A stretch of DNA of 64,000 nucleotides, taken from positions 96,207 to 160,206 of the forward strand of contig NZ_BBWR01000009.1 of the NCBI RefSeq assembly GCF_001463905.1, given 5' to 3'. The translations under genes were made by a program, and so were the position numbers. Below are positions 17,778 through 28,721 of this stretch, piece after piece. The notes below the pieces were generated by a model. That model saw only the letters and a list, made by a program, of their open reading frames with translations, was not told the DNA's origin and made no database searches. The DNA comes from Aureimonas frigidaquae. Lineage in GTDB: Bacteria; Pseudomonadota; Alphaproteobacteria; Rhizobiales; Rhizobiaceae. Within the stretch, counting starts at the first letter, position 1. Every line of letters starts with the position of its first letter.

Positions 17778-18259
17778 AGTGCCTTGGGTGAAATCAGCTC
17801 CACAAGCCGGCCATTGCCGGTGCGCACGCCGCCTTGCCCGATCTCGACAATGGCAAGCGCGCCCGTTCCCAACCCGGCGGCGAGCGGCGCCGGCGTATCG
17901 GGGCCGCAGAGCTGCACCAGGAACTCTTCCATGCCGGGATTGTGACCGACGACAAGCGTCGCGTCCCCAGGGCCATCCTGGCCGAGATGGCGCAGATACA
18001 CCTCCGGCTCGGCCTCGTAGAGGTTCGGCAGCCAGACGATTCGTTCATCCGCAGATGGCAGGCCGATGGCGGCGACCGTCTGGCGGGTGCGTTGTGCGGG
18101 AGACGCCAGAACTGTGGAAAAGACGAGCGCCCGCTGCGTAATCCAGTCGCGGATGCGCTCAGATTGCGCCATTCCCTTGGCATCCAGAGGTCGGTCATAA
18201 TCGCGCTGGCCCGGAACGGGCCTTGCGGCGTGGAAGTGTCTGAGACAATAAAGGCGCAT
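17774..18259 (-). CDS. SixA-like histidine phosphatase
   Basis: A protein of about 161 residues in the phosphoglycerate-mutase-like histidine phosphatase superfamily. The catalytic RHG motif reads LRHFHA at the N-terminus (nucleophile His8), and the second catalytic His is in VVGHNPGMEE. ASPAQRTRQTV supplies the conserved Arg. Family members such as SixA dephosphorylate phosphohistidine proteins; substrates here are unknown. I chose ATG 18259 so that RLYCLRH starts the beta-strand; the open frame extends to 18331. It is the first gene of an overlapping operon with ycjX and ycjF. Confidence 0.85.
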   Translation of the reverse strand: MRLYCLRHFHAARPVPGQRDYDRPLDAKGMAQSERIRDWITQRALVFSTVLASPAQRTRQTVAAIGLPSADERIVWLPNLYEAEPEVYLRHLGQDGPGDATLVVGHNPGMEEFLVQLCGPDTPAPLAAGLGTGALAIVEIGQGGVRTGNGRLVELISPKAL

Positions 18260-18478
18260 CGATCGGCCGCTCTGCATGCTGCCATCTTGCCGGAAATATG
18301 CGTGCTCGCAAGTCGCCAGCGCGCGACACATTTCCTTTGTGATTCCTGATTATAAAAAATTCAACTGGTGCCTAGGTTTAGGGCACTTACTTCATTCGGC
18401 TGGGCAGCCGCATTTGAACTTGTAGGCCTTCTCGACGGAAGCTATAAGCCAGTCCTCGACGGTGATAGAGGAAGCGAA

Positions 18479-18895
18479 ATGAGCGAAACTCTGCAGATCG
18501 GAGGCGAGCTTCGGGAGGGCGAGCCTTTCATGAACGACCGTCAGCGGGACTATTTCCGGAAGAAGCTCATGGCCTGGAAAGGCGAGATCCTCCGCGAATC
18601 CCGTGAAACGCTCGAAGCTCTCGCCAGCGACAACCCGAACCTGGCCGACGCCGCGGATCGCGCCTCGTCGGAGACGGACAGGGCCATCGAGCTGCGCGCG
18701 CGCGACCGTCAGCGCAAGCTGATCTCCAAGATCGATGCGGCGCTGATGCGCATCGAAGATGGAACCTATGGTTACTGCGAGGAAACGGGCGAACCGATCA
18801 GCCTGAAGCGGCTGGATGCGCGGCCGATCGCCACCCTGTCCCTCGAAGCCCAGGAGCGCCATGAGCGCCGCGAGAAGGTCTATCGCGACGAATAG
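18479..18895 (+). CDS. dksA: RNA polymerase-binding transcription factor DksA, single-Cys type
   Basis: A 138-residue secondary-channel regulator of RNA polymerase that works with ppGpp in the stringent response. PFMNDRQRDYFRKKL starts the coiled coil, with DAADRASSET carrying the acidic tip (the D-x-x-D-x-A pattern). The zinc finger is reduced: YGYCEETGEPI keeps one Cys, and the other three positions are Thr, Ser and Ala (ATLSLEAQ). This is the alphaproteobacterial variant. ATG 18479 follows AGAGGAAG; the open frame upstream to 18368 is not needed. A GNRA-loop terminator follows. Confidence 0.93.
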   Translation: MSETLQIGGELREGEPFMNDRQRDYFRKKLMAWKGEILRESRETLEALASDNPNLADAADRASSETDRAIELRARDRQRKLISKIDAALMRIEDGTYGYCEETGEPISLKRLDARPIATLSLEAQERHERREKVYRDE

Positions 18896-18929
18896 ACGGC
18901 CAACCGGCCATCCCGACGCAAGAACTCAA

Positions 18930-18953
18930 AAGGGCCGGCGCAAGCCGGCCCTT
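18930..18953. terminator. Intergenic hairpin terminator
   Basis: A perfect 10-bp stem (AAGGGCCGGC paired with GCCGGCCCTT) closes a GCAA tetraloop. It lies 34 bp after dksA and before the convergent end of the fliO-like gene, so it can serve both. Confidence 0.8.
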
Positions 18954-18972
18954 CGTCATTGTGGCAGGCGCG

Positions 18973-20526
18973 TCAGCGCCGCTCCGGCGGATCGAGGGTG
19001 AAGTCCTTCAAGAGCGCGTCCATTTCTTCTTCCAGGCTCATCATGCGCGGCTTGGCAGCGGGCGCATCCTGGGTCCTGTCATCCGCGGCCGGGCGCAGGG
19101 CCGCCTCGCCGGGCTCCTTGCGGTCCGATGCGGGCAGCGGAGCCTGGACCGGCGCCGGAGCCATGGGACGCGGCGGGAAGACCGGGCTCGTATCGGGGCC
19201 CGTCTGGCGGCCTTCGGCGCTCAGTTCCGCCATCAGAAGCGCATCGATATTGGCATCGTCCTGCGCGGGCTTGGCGGCCGCCGCCTCGGCCGGCCGAGAT
19301 GCCGGGGCCGCCGGAGCCGTCTGTGCCGCTGGGGCCGCCGGAGCCGCCTGTGCGGCCGGGGCGGATGGTGCTGCAGGGGCCGCCGGTGCCGATGGGACGA
19401 CATCGGCCGGAGCGTTTACAGGCGCCGCCGTTGGCGACGGCCGGGCCGGGGAGGCAGATGCCGGCTGCGCAGGCTGAGCGGGGGAAGGCTGGGCGGGGGA
19501 AGGCTGGGCCGGGGACGCCTGGGGCGCCGGGAAGCGATGCTCGGACTTATGGTTCTGCACGCTCGTGGCGAAGCTCTTCACCTGAAGAGGGCCGGATGCG
19601 GAAGCCGGCGCAGCGGGGGCGCTTGGCTCCGCGCGCGGCGGCTCCTGGCGCGCCGGCTCCGCCCGAACCCCGGCTTGAGCCGGGATGGCGGGGTCCGCAC
19701 GCTTGAGCGCCTCGTTCGGGCCAGGCTTTGGCGCATCGGCCGTCACGGCAGGCGCTGCATCCGCCGGGGCCTGAGAAGGCTTGTCCGCCGGGCCGGACGA
19801 CGCCGCTTCGGCGACGACCGGCTCCGTGCGGGTTGCGGGCAGGGTCGGCGTTGCCATGCTGCGGGGCTGAACCGGGGCGGGACGCGGCACGGGCGGTTGC
19901 ACCGGTACCGGCGCCGCGGTGGGCGCGGCAGCCTGAGCGGGCGCCTGAGCGGACGCCTGCGCGGGGCGTGACAGGGGCGGCTCGCTCCGGCGGGGCGCCT
20001 CGGCCGCGGGGGCGGATCGGGCAGGGCGCAGCGGAGCCTGTCCGGCGCTCACCGCAGGAGCAGCGGCAGCCGGTGCGGGTTGTGAGGGGGCCTCTCGGGG
20101 CGCATCCACGCGCGCGGTGACGACCGGCGGCGGGGTGCGCGCTTCGACGGGCCGGGGCGCGGGTTCGGCTGCGTGCTGCTGGGGCTCAGGCTGGAAGCTC
20201 GGCTCCACGCGGCGCTGACGTACGGGTAGGCGGGTGATCCCGGCTTCGACGACCAGATCGTTCGGGCCGCCGATCATGACGAGATGTTCGATCTCGTCGC
20301 GGCGCACCAGGACCAGCTGGCGCTTCTGGTCCACCTGGGCGACATCCAGCACCGCAAGGCGGGGCGCACCGGCGCCGCGCCCGCCGAGCCGGCCGCCGCC
20401 CACCATGCCGCGGATGAGCGCGACGAGAAAGTAGAGAATGATCACCGCAGCGGCGATCGTCAGGATGGCGACGACGACCGTCGCGATTCCTTCTCCGCCC
20501 AAAGCGTTCGCAAGCCCTTCGAACAT
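18973..20526 (-). CDS. FliO-domain membrane protein with long Pro/Ala-rich tail
   Basis: A 517-residue protein. There is one membrane helix near residues 17-40 (VVVAILTIAAAVIILYFLVAL). Then a small cytosolic FliO-type domain follows (RLAVLDVAQVDQKRQLVLVR and HLVMIGGPNDLVVE, about 55-95). The next 400 residues are low-complexity Pro/Ala/Glu/Arg sequence with short tandem units (PSPAQ). The last 20 residues (LEEEMDALLKDF) form an acidic helix. FliO assists FliP assembly in the flagellar export gate, but no flagellar genes lie nearby. In Rhizobiales such proteins are found beside core genes, so a non-flagellar role is possible. It is convergent with dksA. Confidence 0.7.
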   Translation of the reverse strand: MFEGLANALGGEGIATVVVAILTIAAAVIILYFLVALIRGMVGGGRLGGRGAGAPRLAVLDVAQVDQKRQLVLVRRDEIEHLVMIGGPNDLVVEAGITRLPVRQRRVEPSFQPEPQQHAAEPAPRPVEARTPPPVVTARVDAPREAPSQPAPAAAAPAVSAGQAPLRPARSAPAAEAPRRSEPPLSRPAQASAQAPAQAAAPTAAPVPVQPPVPRPAPVQPRSMATPTLPATRTEPVVAEAASSGPADKPSQAPADAAPAVTADAPKPGPNEALKRADPAIPAQAGVRAEPARQEPPRAEPSAPAAPASASGPLQVKSFATSVQNHKSEHRFPAPQASPAQPSPAQPSPAQPAQPASASPARPSPTAAPVNAPADVVPSAPAAPAAPSAPAAQAAPAAPAAQTAPAAPASRPAEAAAAKPAQDDANIDALLMAELSAEGRQTGPDTSPVFPPRPMAPAPVQAPLPASDRKEPGEAALRPAADDRTQDAPAAKPRMMSLEEEMDALLKDFTLDPPERR

Positions 20527-20766
20527 TGTGCCAGTCTCCCTGGTCCTGGATTGTCGCCGGGTTGCAGATGCCCGTCGTCAACCTTTACAGCATAGTCGGC
20601 AGGCAGGATCGCCGAAGGGCTGTCCTTTCGCCTGTTCCCGGTTCATGTGACGAAATTGCCGCCGCTTCAAGGGCTACGACAGTTTCATCGCGTATAATAC
20701 CGGGAAGTGCTGAACAATATCTTTTAGAGCACAGGGGTGCTCCACCGAAGGCGGCTGGCGAGGACG

Positions 20767-23298
20767 ATGACTGCTGACGCGCGATCCCAGACCCGCAAGC
20801 CGCTGATCGACCGCAGCGCCGGCCGTGCCGGCGTGTGGCGGATCCTGGCGCTGTTCGCCTTCGTGCTTGTGGTGGCGGCGGCCCTGGCGCTGGCCGGGCA
20901 TGTATCGGGCGGAATCGCGGTCCTCGGCATTTTTGCGGTTCTAGCCGGCATCGGCATCGTGGCCTGCTTTGCGCTGGCGCTCGGCTTCCTGCAACTGTCC
21001 AACCGCGTGTCGGACGGCGAGCTGGGACGCGACTTCCTGGACGATTTCCCGGTCGGCACCTTGATGACGGATGCCAAGGGGCGAATCGTCTATGCCAATC
21101 GCGCCTATGCGGCCGTGACCGGCATGCGCGGCCTGCGCGATGCGCAAACGCTGGAGCAACTCCTCTCGCGCGAGGCGGAGGCGGCCGAGGCCGTCTACCG
21201 GCTGGCCAATGCGGCCCGCGACGGCAATCCCCTTCAGGAAGAGTTCCGCCTGTCGCGCACCTTGAGCGATGGCGAGGGGGCGGGCTGGTACCGCGTCGGC
21301 GTGCGGCCGCTTGAGCGCGGCGGCCGGGCGTTGAATGTCTGGCAGGTCGCCGACATCACCGAGGAGCGCGCCGAGCAGGAAAGCTTCTTCCAGGAGCTGC
21401 AGAACGCCATCGACTATCTCGACCATGCGCCGGTCGGCTTCTTCGCCTCCTCCGCTTCGGGGTCGATCGTCTATCTGAACGCGACGCTCGCCGGATGGCT
21501 CGGCTTCGATCTCGCGAGCTTCGACCCCGGGAGCATGTCGGCCGCCGATCTGGTGGGGGAGGAAGGCCGCGCCTTCCTGGCCGCCACCGCCGAGGGCGAG
21601 CCCGGGCGAATCCATGTCCTCGACGGCGATCTGGTGACGCGCAAGGGGCAGCGCCTGCCGGTGCGCCTGTTGCGCCAGGCGCGCGCAGCGGGAGAGGATC
21701 GGCTGGGGCATATGCGCACGGTCGTCCTGAACCGGTCTTTGCGCAGCGACAGTGATGGGGACGCTCCGGAAAAGGTGCTCGTCCGCTTCAACCGGTTCTT
21801 CAATTCCTCTCCCATGGCCATTGCATCCCTGAACCGGAAGGGCCAGGCGACCCGCGCCAACGCTGCCTTCGCACGGCTGTTCGGCGCCCCGGTGGCGGCC
21901 GGCGGCGCGCCGCTGGAGGACGCGCTGCGCGCGGAATACCACGATGCCTTCCGGAACAGCCTGGAAGCGGCCTGCGGCGGACAGGCCGGAATCCCCTCGC
22001 TCGATGTCGAGATTGCCGGGGATGCCACCCGCTCGGTGCGGCTTTACTTCAGTGCGGTCTCGGACGTGACGGACGATTCCGACGAGGCGGCCCTTGTCTA
22101 CGGGATCGACTTTACCGACCAGCGGGCGCTCGAGGAACAGTTCGCCAAGGCGCAGCGCATGCAGGCGATCGGCAATCTGGCCGGCGGCATCGCGCATGAT
22201 TTCAACAACGTGCTCACCATCATCACCGCCTCGGTCGACTTCCTGCTCTTGAACCATCGCACGGGCGATCCGTCCTTCCAGGATCTTCTGCTCATCAAGC
22301 AGAGTGCGAACCGCGCGGCCTCGCTGGTGCGGCAGCTTCTGGCCTATTCGCGCCGTCAGACCATGCGCCCCAAGATGCTGAACCTGACCGACGTCGTCGC
22401 GGACATGCATCTTCTTTTGAAGCGCATCTCGGGCGATCTGGTGAAGCTGGAACGCCACCACGCCCGCGACCTCTGGCCCGTCATGGCCGATATCGGCCAG
22501 TTCGAGCAGGTCATCACCAATCTGGTCCAGAACGCGCGGGACGCCATGAGCGATGGCGGGCGGATCGATATTTCCACCCGCAATGTCGCGGCAGGCGAGG
22601 TGGCGGGCTTCGCCTATCCGGAATTGACGCTGGGCGACTACGTGCTGGTGGAGGTGGCCGATACGGGGTCCGGCATGCCGCCGGAGGTCGCGGAGCGGAT
22701 CTTCGAGCCCTTCTTCACCACGAAGGATATCGGCAAGGGGACCGGGCTCGGCCTCTCGATGGTCTATGGCATCATCAAGCAGTCCGGCGGCTACATCTTC
22801 GTGGAGTCGCGGCCGGGCGAGGGAACCGTTTTCCGCATCTTCCTGCCGCGGCATATTCCGGCGGAGCCGGCCCTGGCCGCCCCGGAAACGGCGGCCACGG
22901 TGCAGCAGCCGGGCAAGATGGACCTGTCCGGAACCGCGACGATCCTGCTCGTGGAGGACGAGGATCACGTGCGCGCCGGCAATGTGCGCGCGCTGAAGAT
23001 GCGCGGCTACGATGTCCATGAGGCATCGTCCGGCGTGGAGGCGCTGGCCGTCATGGAGGATCTCGGCGGACGTATCGACCTCGTCGTGTCGGACGTCATG
23101 ATGCCGGAGATGGACGGGCCGACGCTCCTGCGGGAAATGCGCAAGCTGCGGCCGGAACTGAAGTTCATCTTCGTTTCGGGCTATGCCGAGGACGCCTTCG
23201 CCAAGAACCTGCCGGAGGGGGCGCAGTTCGGCTTCCTGGCCAAGCCCTTCTCGCTCCGCGACCTTGCCGTGGTGGTCAAGCAGATCCTCGACGAATAG
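20767..23298 (+). CDS. cckA: Hybrid sensor histidine kinase CckA
   Basis: An 843-residue hybrid kinase that in alphaproteobacteria drives the ChpT-CtrA/CpdR phosphorelay for cell-cycle control. It has two N-terminal membrane helices (about 25-85), then tandem PAS domains. The HisKA box [11 protein letters not shown] has phospho-His477, and the ATP-binding domain shows [10 protein letters not shown] (N box), [15 protein letters not shown] and [12 protein letters not shown]-terminal receiver carries ILLVEDED and the phospho-Asp776 in [12 protein letters not shown] 20767 follows GGCGAGGACG. The HisKA box and domain order are those of CckA rather than a general hybrid kinase. Confidence 0.93.
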   Translation: MTADARSQTRKPLIDRSAGRAGVWRILALFAFVLVVAAALALAGHVSGGIAVLGIFAVLAGIGIVACFALALGFLQLSNRVSDGELGRDFLDDFPVGTLMTDAKGRIVYANRAYAAVTGMRGLRDAQTLEQLLSREAEAAEAVYRLANAARDGNPLQEEFRLSRTLSDGEGAGWYRVGVRPLERGGRALNVWQVADITEERAEQESFFQELQNAIDYLDHAPVGFFASSASGSIVYLNATLAGWLGFDLASFDPGSMSAADLVGEEGRAFLAATAEGEPGRIHVLDGDLVTRKGQRLPVRLLRQARAAGEDRLGHMRTVVLNRSLRSDSDGDAPEKVLVRFNRFFNSSPMAIASLNRKGQATRANAAFARLFGAPVAAGGAPLEDALRAEYHDAFRNSLEAACGGQAGIPSLDVEIAGDATRSVRLYFSAVSDVTDDSDEAALVYGIDFTDQRALEEQFAKAQRMQAIGNLAGGIAHDFNNVLTIITASVDFLLLNHRTGDPSFQDLLLIKQSANRAASLVRQLLAYSRRQTMRPKMLNLTDVVADMHLLLKRISGDLVKLERHHARDLWPVMADIGQFEQVITNLVQNARDAMSDGGRIDISTRNVAAGEVAGFAYPELTLGDYVLVEVADTGSGMPPEVAERIFEPFFTTKDIGKGTGLGLSMVYGIIKQSGGYIFVESRPGEGTVFRIFLPRHIPAEPALAAPETAATVQQPGKMDLSGTATILLVEDEDHVRAGNVRALKMRGYDVHEASSGVEALAVMEDLGGRIDLVVSDVMMPEMDGPTLLREMRKLRPELKFIFVSGYAEDAFAKNLPEGAQFGFLAKPFSLRDLAVVVKQILDE

Positions 23299-23391
23299 GC
23301 CGGCGGCGCGGCGATTCGCCCGCCCTCCGCCTTTACCCTTTCTTATGGATCGATCGGGTCGGACTTGCGCGAATCACAACCGCAAATCTTA

Positions 23392-23437
23392 GAACAAATC
23401 GGGATCATCCATTGTAAAACCGGAACAAAAAGAGTAC
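23392..23437 (+). promoter_or_regulatory. Putative LexA (SOS) boxes upstream of recA
   Basis: Alphaproteobacterial LexA binds GAAC-N7-GAAC type direct repeats. Two near matches lie 60-110 bp before recA: GAAC-N7-GATC at 23392-23406 and GAAC-N7-GTAC at 23423-23437. Each has one mismatch in the second half-site. The second is the more likely operator. SOS control of recA is established knowledge; these exact sites are inferred. Confidence 0.5.
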
Positions 23438-23499
23438 ATCTGAGCCATGGCGGAAGCGTTGCGCGTCCAGACGCCGCGTGAAATAAGGACCGAAGGCCA

Positions 23500-24561
<1,062 letters not shown>

Positions 24562-24596
24562 TCTTCGATCCGCACGACGTGCTGGTAAAAGACCAG

Positions 24597-24630
24597 ACCC
24601 GCCCGGACCTCCGGGCGGGTTTTGCGTTTT
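24597..24630 (+). terminator. Rho-independent terminator of recA
   Basis: A 10-bp stem (ACCCGCCCGG paired with CCGGGCGGGT), a 4-nt loop and a TTTGCGTTTT tail lie 36 bp after recA. The remaining 340 bp up to alaS are very GC-rich and I see no gene or riboswitch in them. Confidence 0.9.
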
Positions 24631-24968
24631 GAGGTGGCGGGCGCGCGCCAACGGCCGGGCGTCGGCGCACGGTCCCGGTGGGTGGCGGGCGGGCGGAACA
24701 CGATCTGCGGCCGCGCCGTGCGGTGAAGGAACAGGCGCGAAGCGCAGGCCGCGCAACGCGCCATCCTCCCGGACTATTGCCGTTCGATGGCCCAGTGGCT
24801 TGCCCGGGGTTCGGCCGGCAGGCGCTCCGTCCGGCGGGCGAGCGGGCAGTGGTTTGCCGCGCACCAAGCATCCGCGATGCGGCAGCACGGGCGATTTCAG
24901 TTGAGCCCGGACCGCGTGAGCGTGTATCGCTCTCCGGGCAATGGAACAGCCATTCAGGGACCAATTGT

Positions 24969-27626
<2,658 letters not shown>

Positions 27627-27754
27627 GCGCAGGCTGTCAGGAAGACCGGCTGCGCGGCTCAGCGCGGCCACACTGCCGACGAAGGATGCAACGCTTGGAG
27701 CGCGCGGTGCCCGACTGTGCGGGGCATTGCTAGGCGGCTACCGTGCGGGGGTGG

Positions 27755-28630
27755 TCAGAACCAGGTTTCCAGGAGTTCGGTGACGCGCGCGTCCCGCGCG
27801 CGGCCGGTTTCCCCGCCCATCACCACGACGATGAGGCGCTTGCCGCCGCGTTCGGCGGTGGCCACGAGGTGGAAGCCGGATGCCCGTATATAGCCGGTCT
27901 TCATGCCGTCGACGCCGCGGACCTTGCCGAGCAGCTTGTTGGTCGCCTCGTAGCGGCGGCCGTTGAAGGTGAACTCGCTGAGGCGGAAGAAGCCCTGATA
28001 GGCCGGGAAGCGCTGACGCACGGCGAGTGCCAGAAGGGCCATGTCGCGCGCGGTGGAGATCTGCGCCTCGTCCGGCAGGCCGGACGCGTTTGCGAAATGG
28101 GTGCGGGACAGGCCGAGCGCGCGAGCGCGCTGGTTCATGCGCTGGACGAAAGCCTCTTCCGATCCGCCGAGATTTTCAGCGATCACGGCGGCCACGTCGT
28201 TGGCCGACCGCACCGCAAGGGCCGTCGCCGCCTCACGTGCGCTGATGCTGCTGCCGGCGGGCAGGCCGAGCCGGGCCGGCGGCTTCATCGCCGCGGCCGC
28301 GGACACGGTGAAGGGCGTTTCCAGAGAGACTTGACCGCTGTCGATCGCTTCGAACAGGAGATAAAGCGTCATCAGCTTGGTCAGCGAAGCCGGATAGCGC
28401 AGTTCATTGGCGTTCTGCTGCCACAGAATGCGCCCTGTCGCAGCGTCCAGCACAAGCTCCGACCGTCCACGTTCCTCCACCGGGCCGAGCGATACGGGCG
28501 TGGCGAGGGGGCGGCCCGTCGACGGTTCGACGTTGAGCACTTCCGTGCTTCGGCAGGCGCTGAGCGCAAGCCCGATCGCAAGGACGATGGCAACGCGGCT
28601 GAAGAACCGGGACCGGGCGGCTTGGAACAT
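27755..28630 (-). CDS. D-alanyl-D-alanine carboxypeptidase (S11/PBP5 family)
   Basis: A 291-residue cell-wall enzyme that trims the terminal D-Ala of peptidoglycan stem peptides. The three penicillin-binding motifs are complete: SLTK (Ser82/Lys85), SAN (142-144) and KTG (244-246). The N-terminus is a lipoprotein-like signal with LALSAC, so it is probably a periplasmic lipoprotein. ATG 28630 gives this signal; the longer frame to 28771 would overlap the autotransporter gene. It lacks the C-terminal membrane-anchoring helix typical of DacA/DacC, which fits the lipoprotein anchor. Confidence 0.92.
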   Translation of the reverse strand: MFQAARSRFFSRVAIVLAIGLALSACRSTEVLNVEPSTGRPLATPVSLGPVEERGRSELVLDAATGRILWQQNANELRYPASLTKLMTLYLLFEAIDSGQVSLETPFTVSAAAAMKPPARLGLPAGSSISAREAATALAVRSANDVAAVIAENLGGSEEAFVQRMNQRARALGLSRTHFANASGLPDEAQISTARDMALLALAVRQRFPAYQGFFRLSEFTFNGRRYEATNKLLGKVRGVDGMKTGYIRASGFHLVATAERGGKRLIVVVMGGETGRARDARVTELLETWF

Positions 28631-28721
28631 GGCTGACTTTCGCGGGCAATTCGAGCTGTGGCCGTTCAAGCTCTTGTGCCAGAGCTTGCCTAAGAAGGCA
28701 CTAAGACAAGGCCGCTTTCGG

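Noticed and set aside
19440..19520. Short tandem repeats that could suggest a CRISPR or VNTR
   Set aside because: They encode the PSPAQ units of the FliO-like tail in frame, with no spacers.
24562..24968. Riboswitch or T-box leader of alaS
   Set aside because: Apart from the recA terminator the region is GC-rich without a recognisable leader motif, and T-boxes are not expected in this group.
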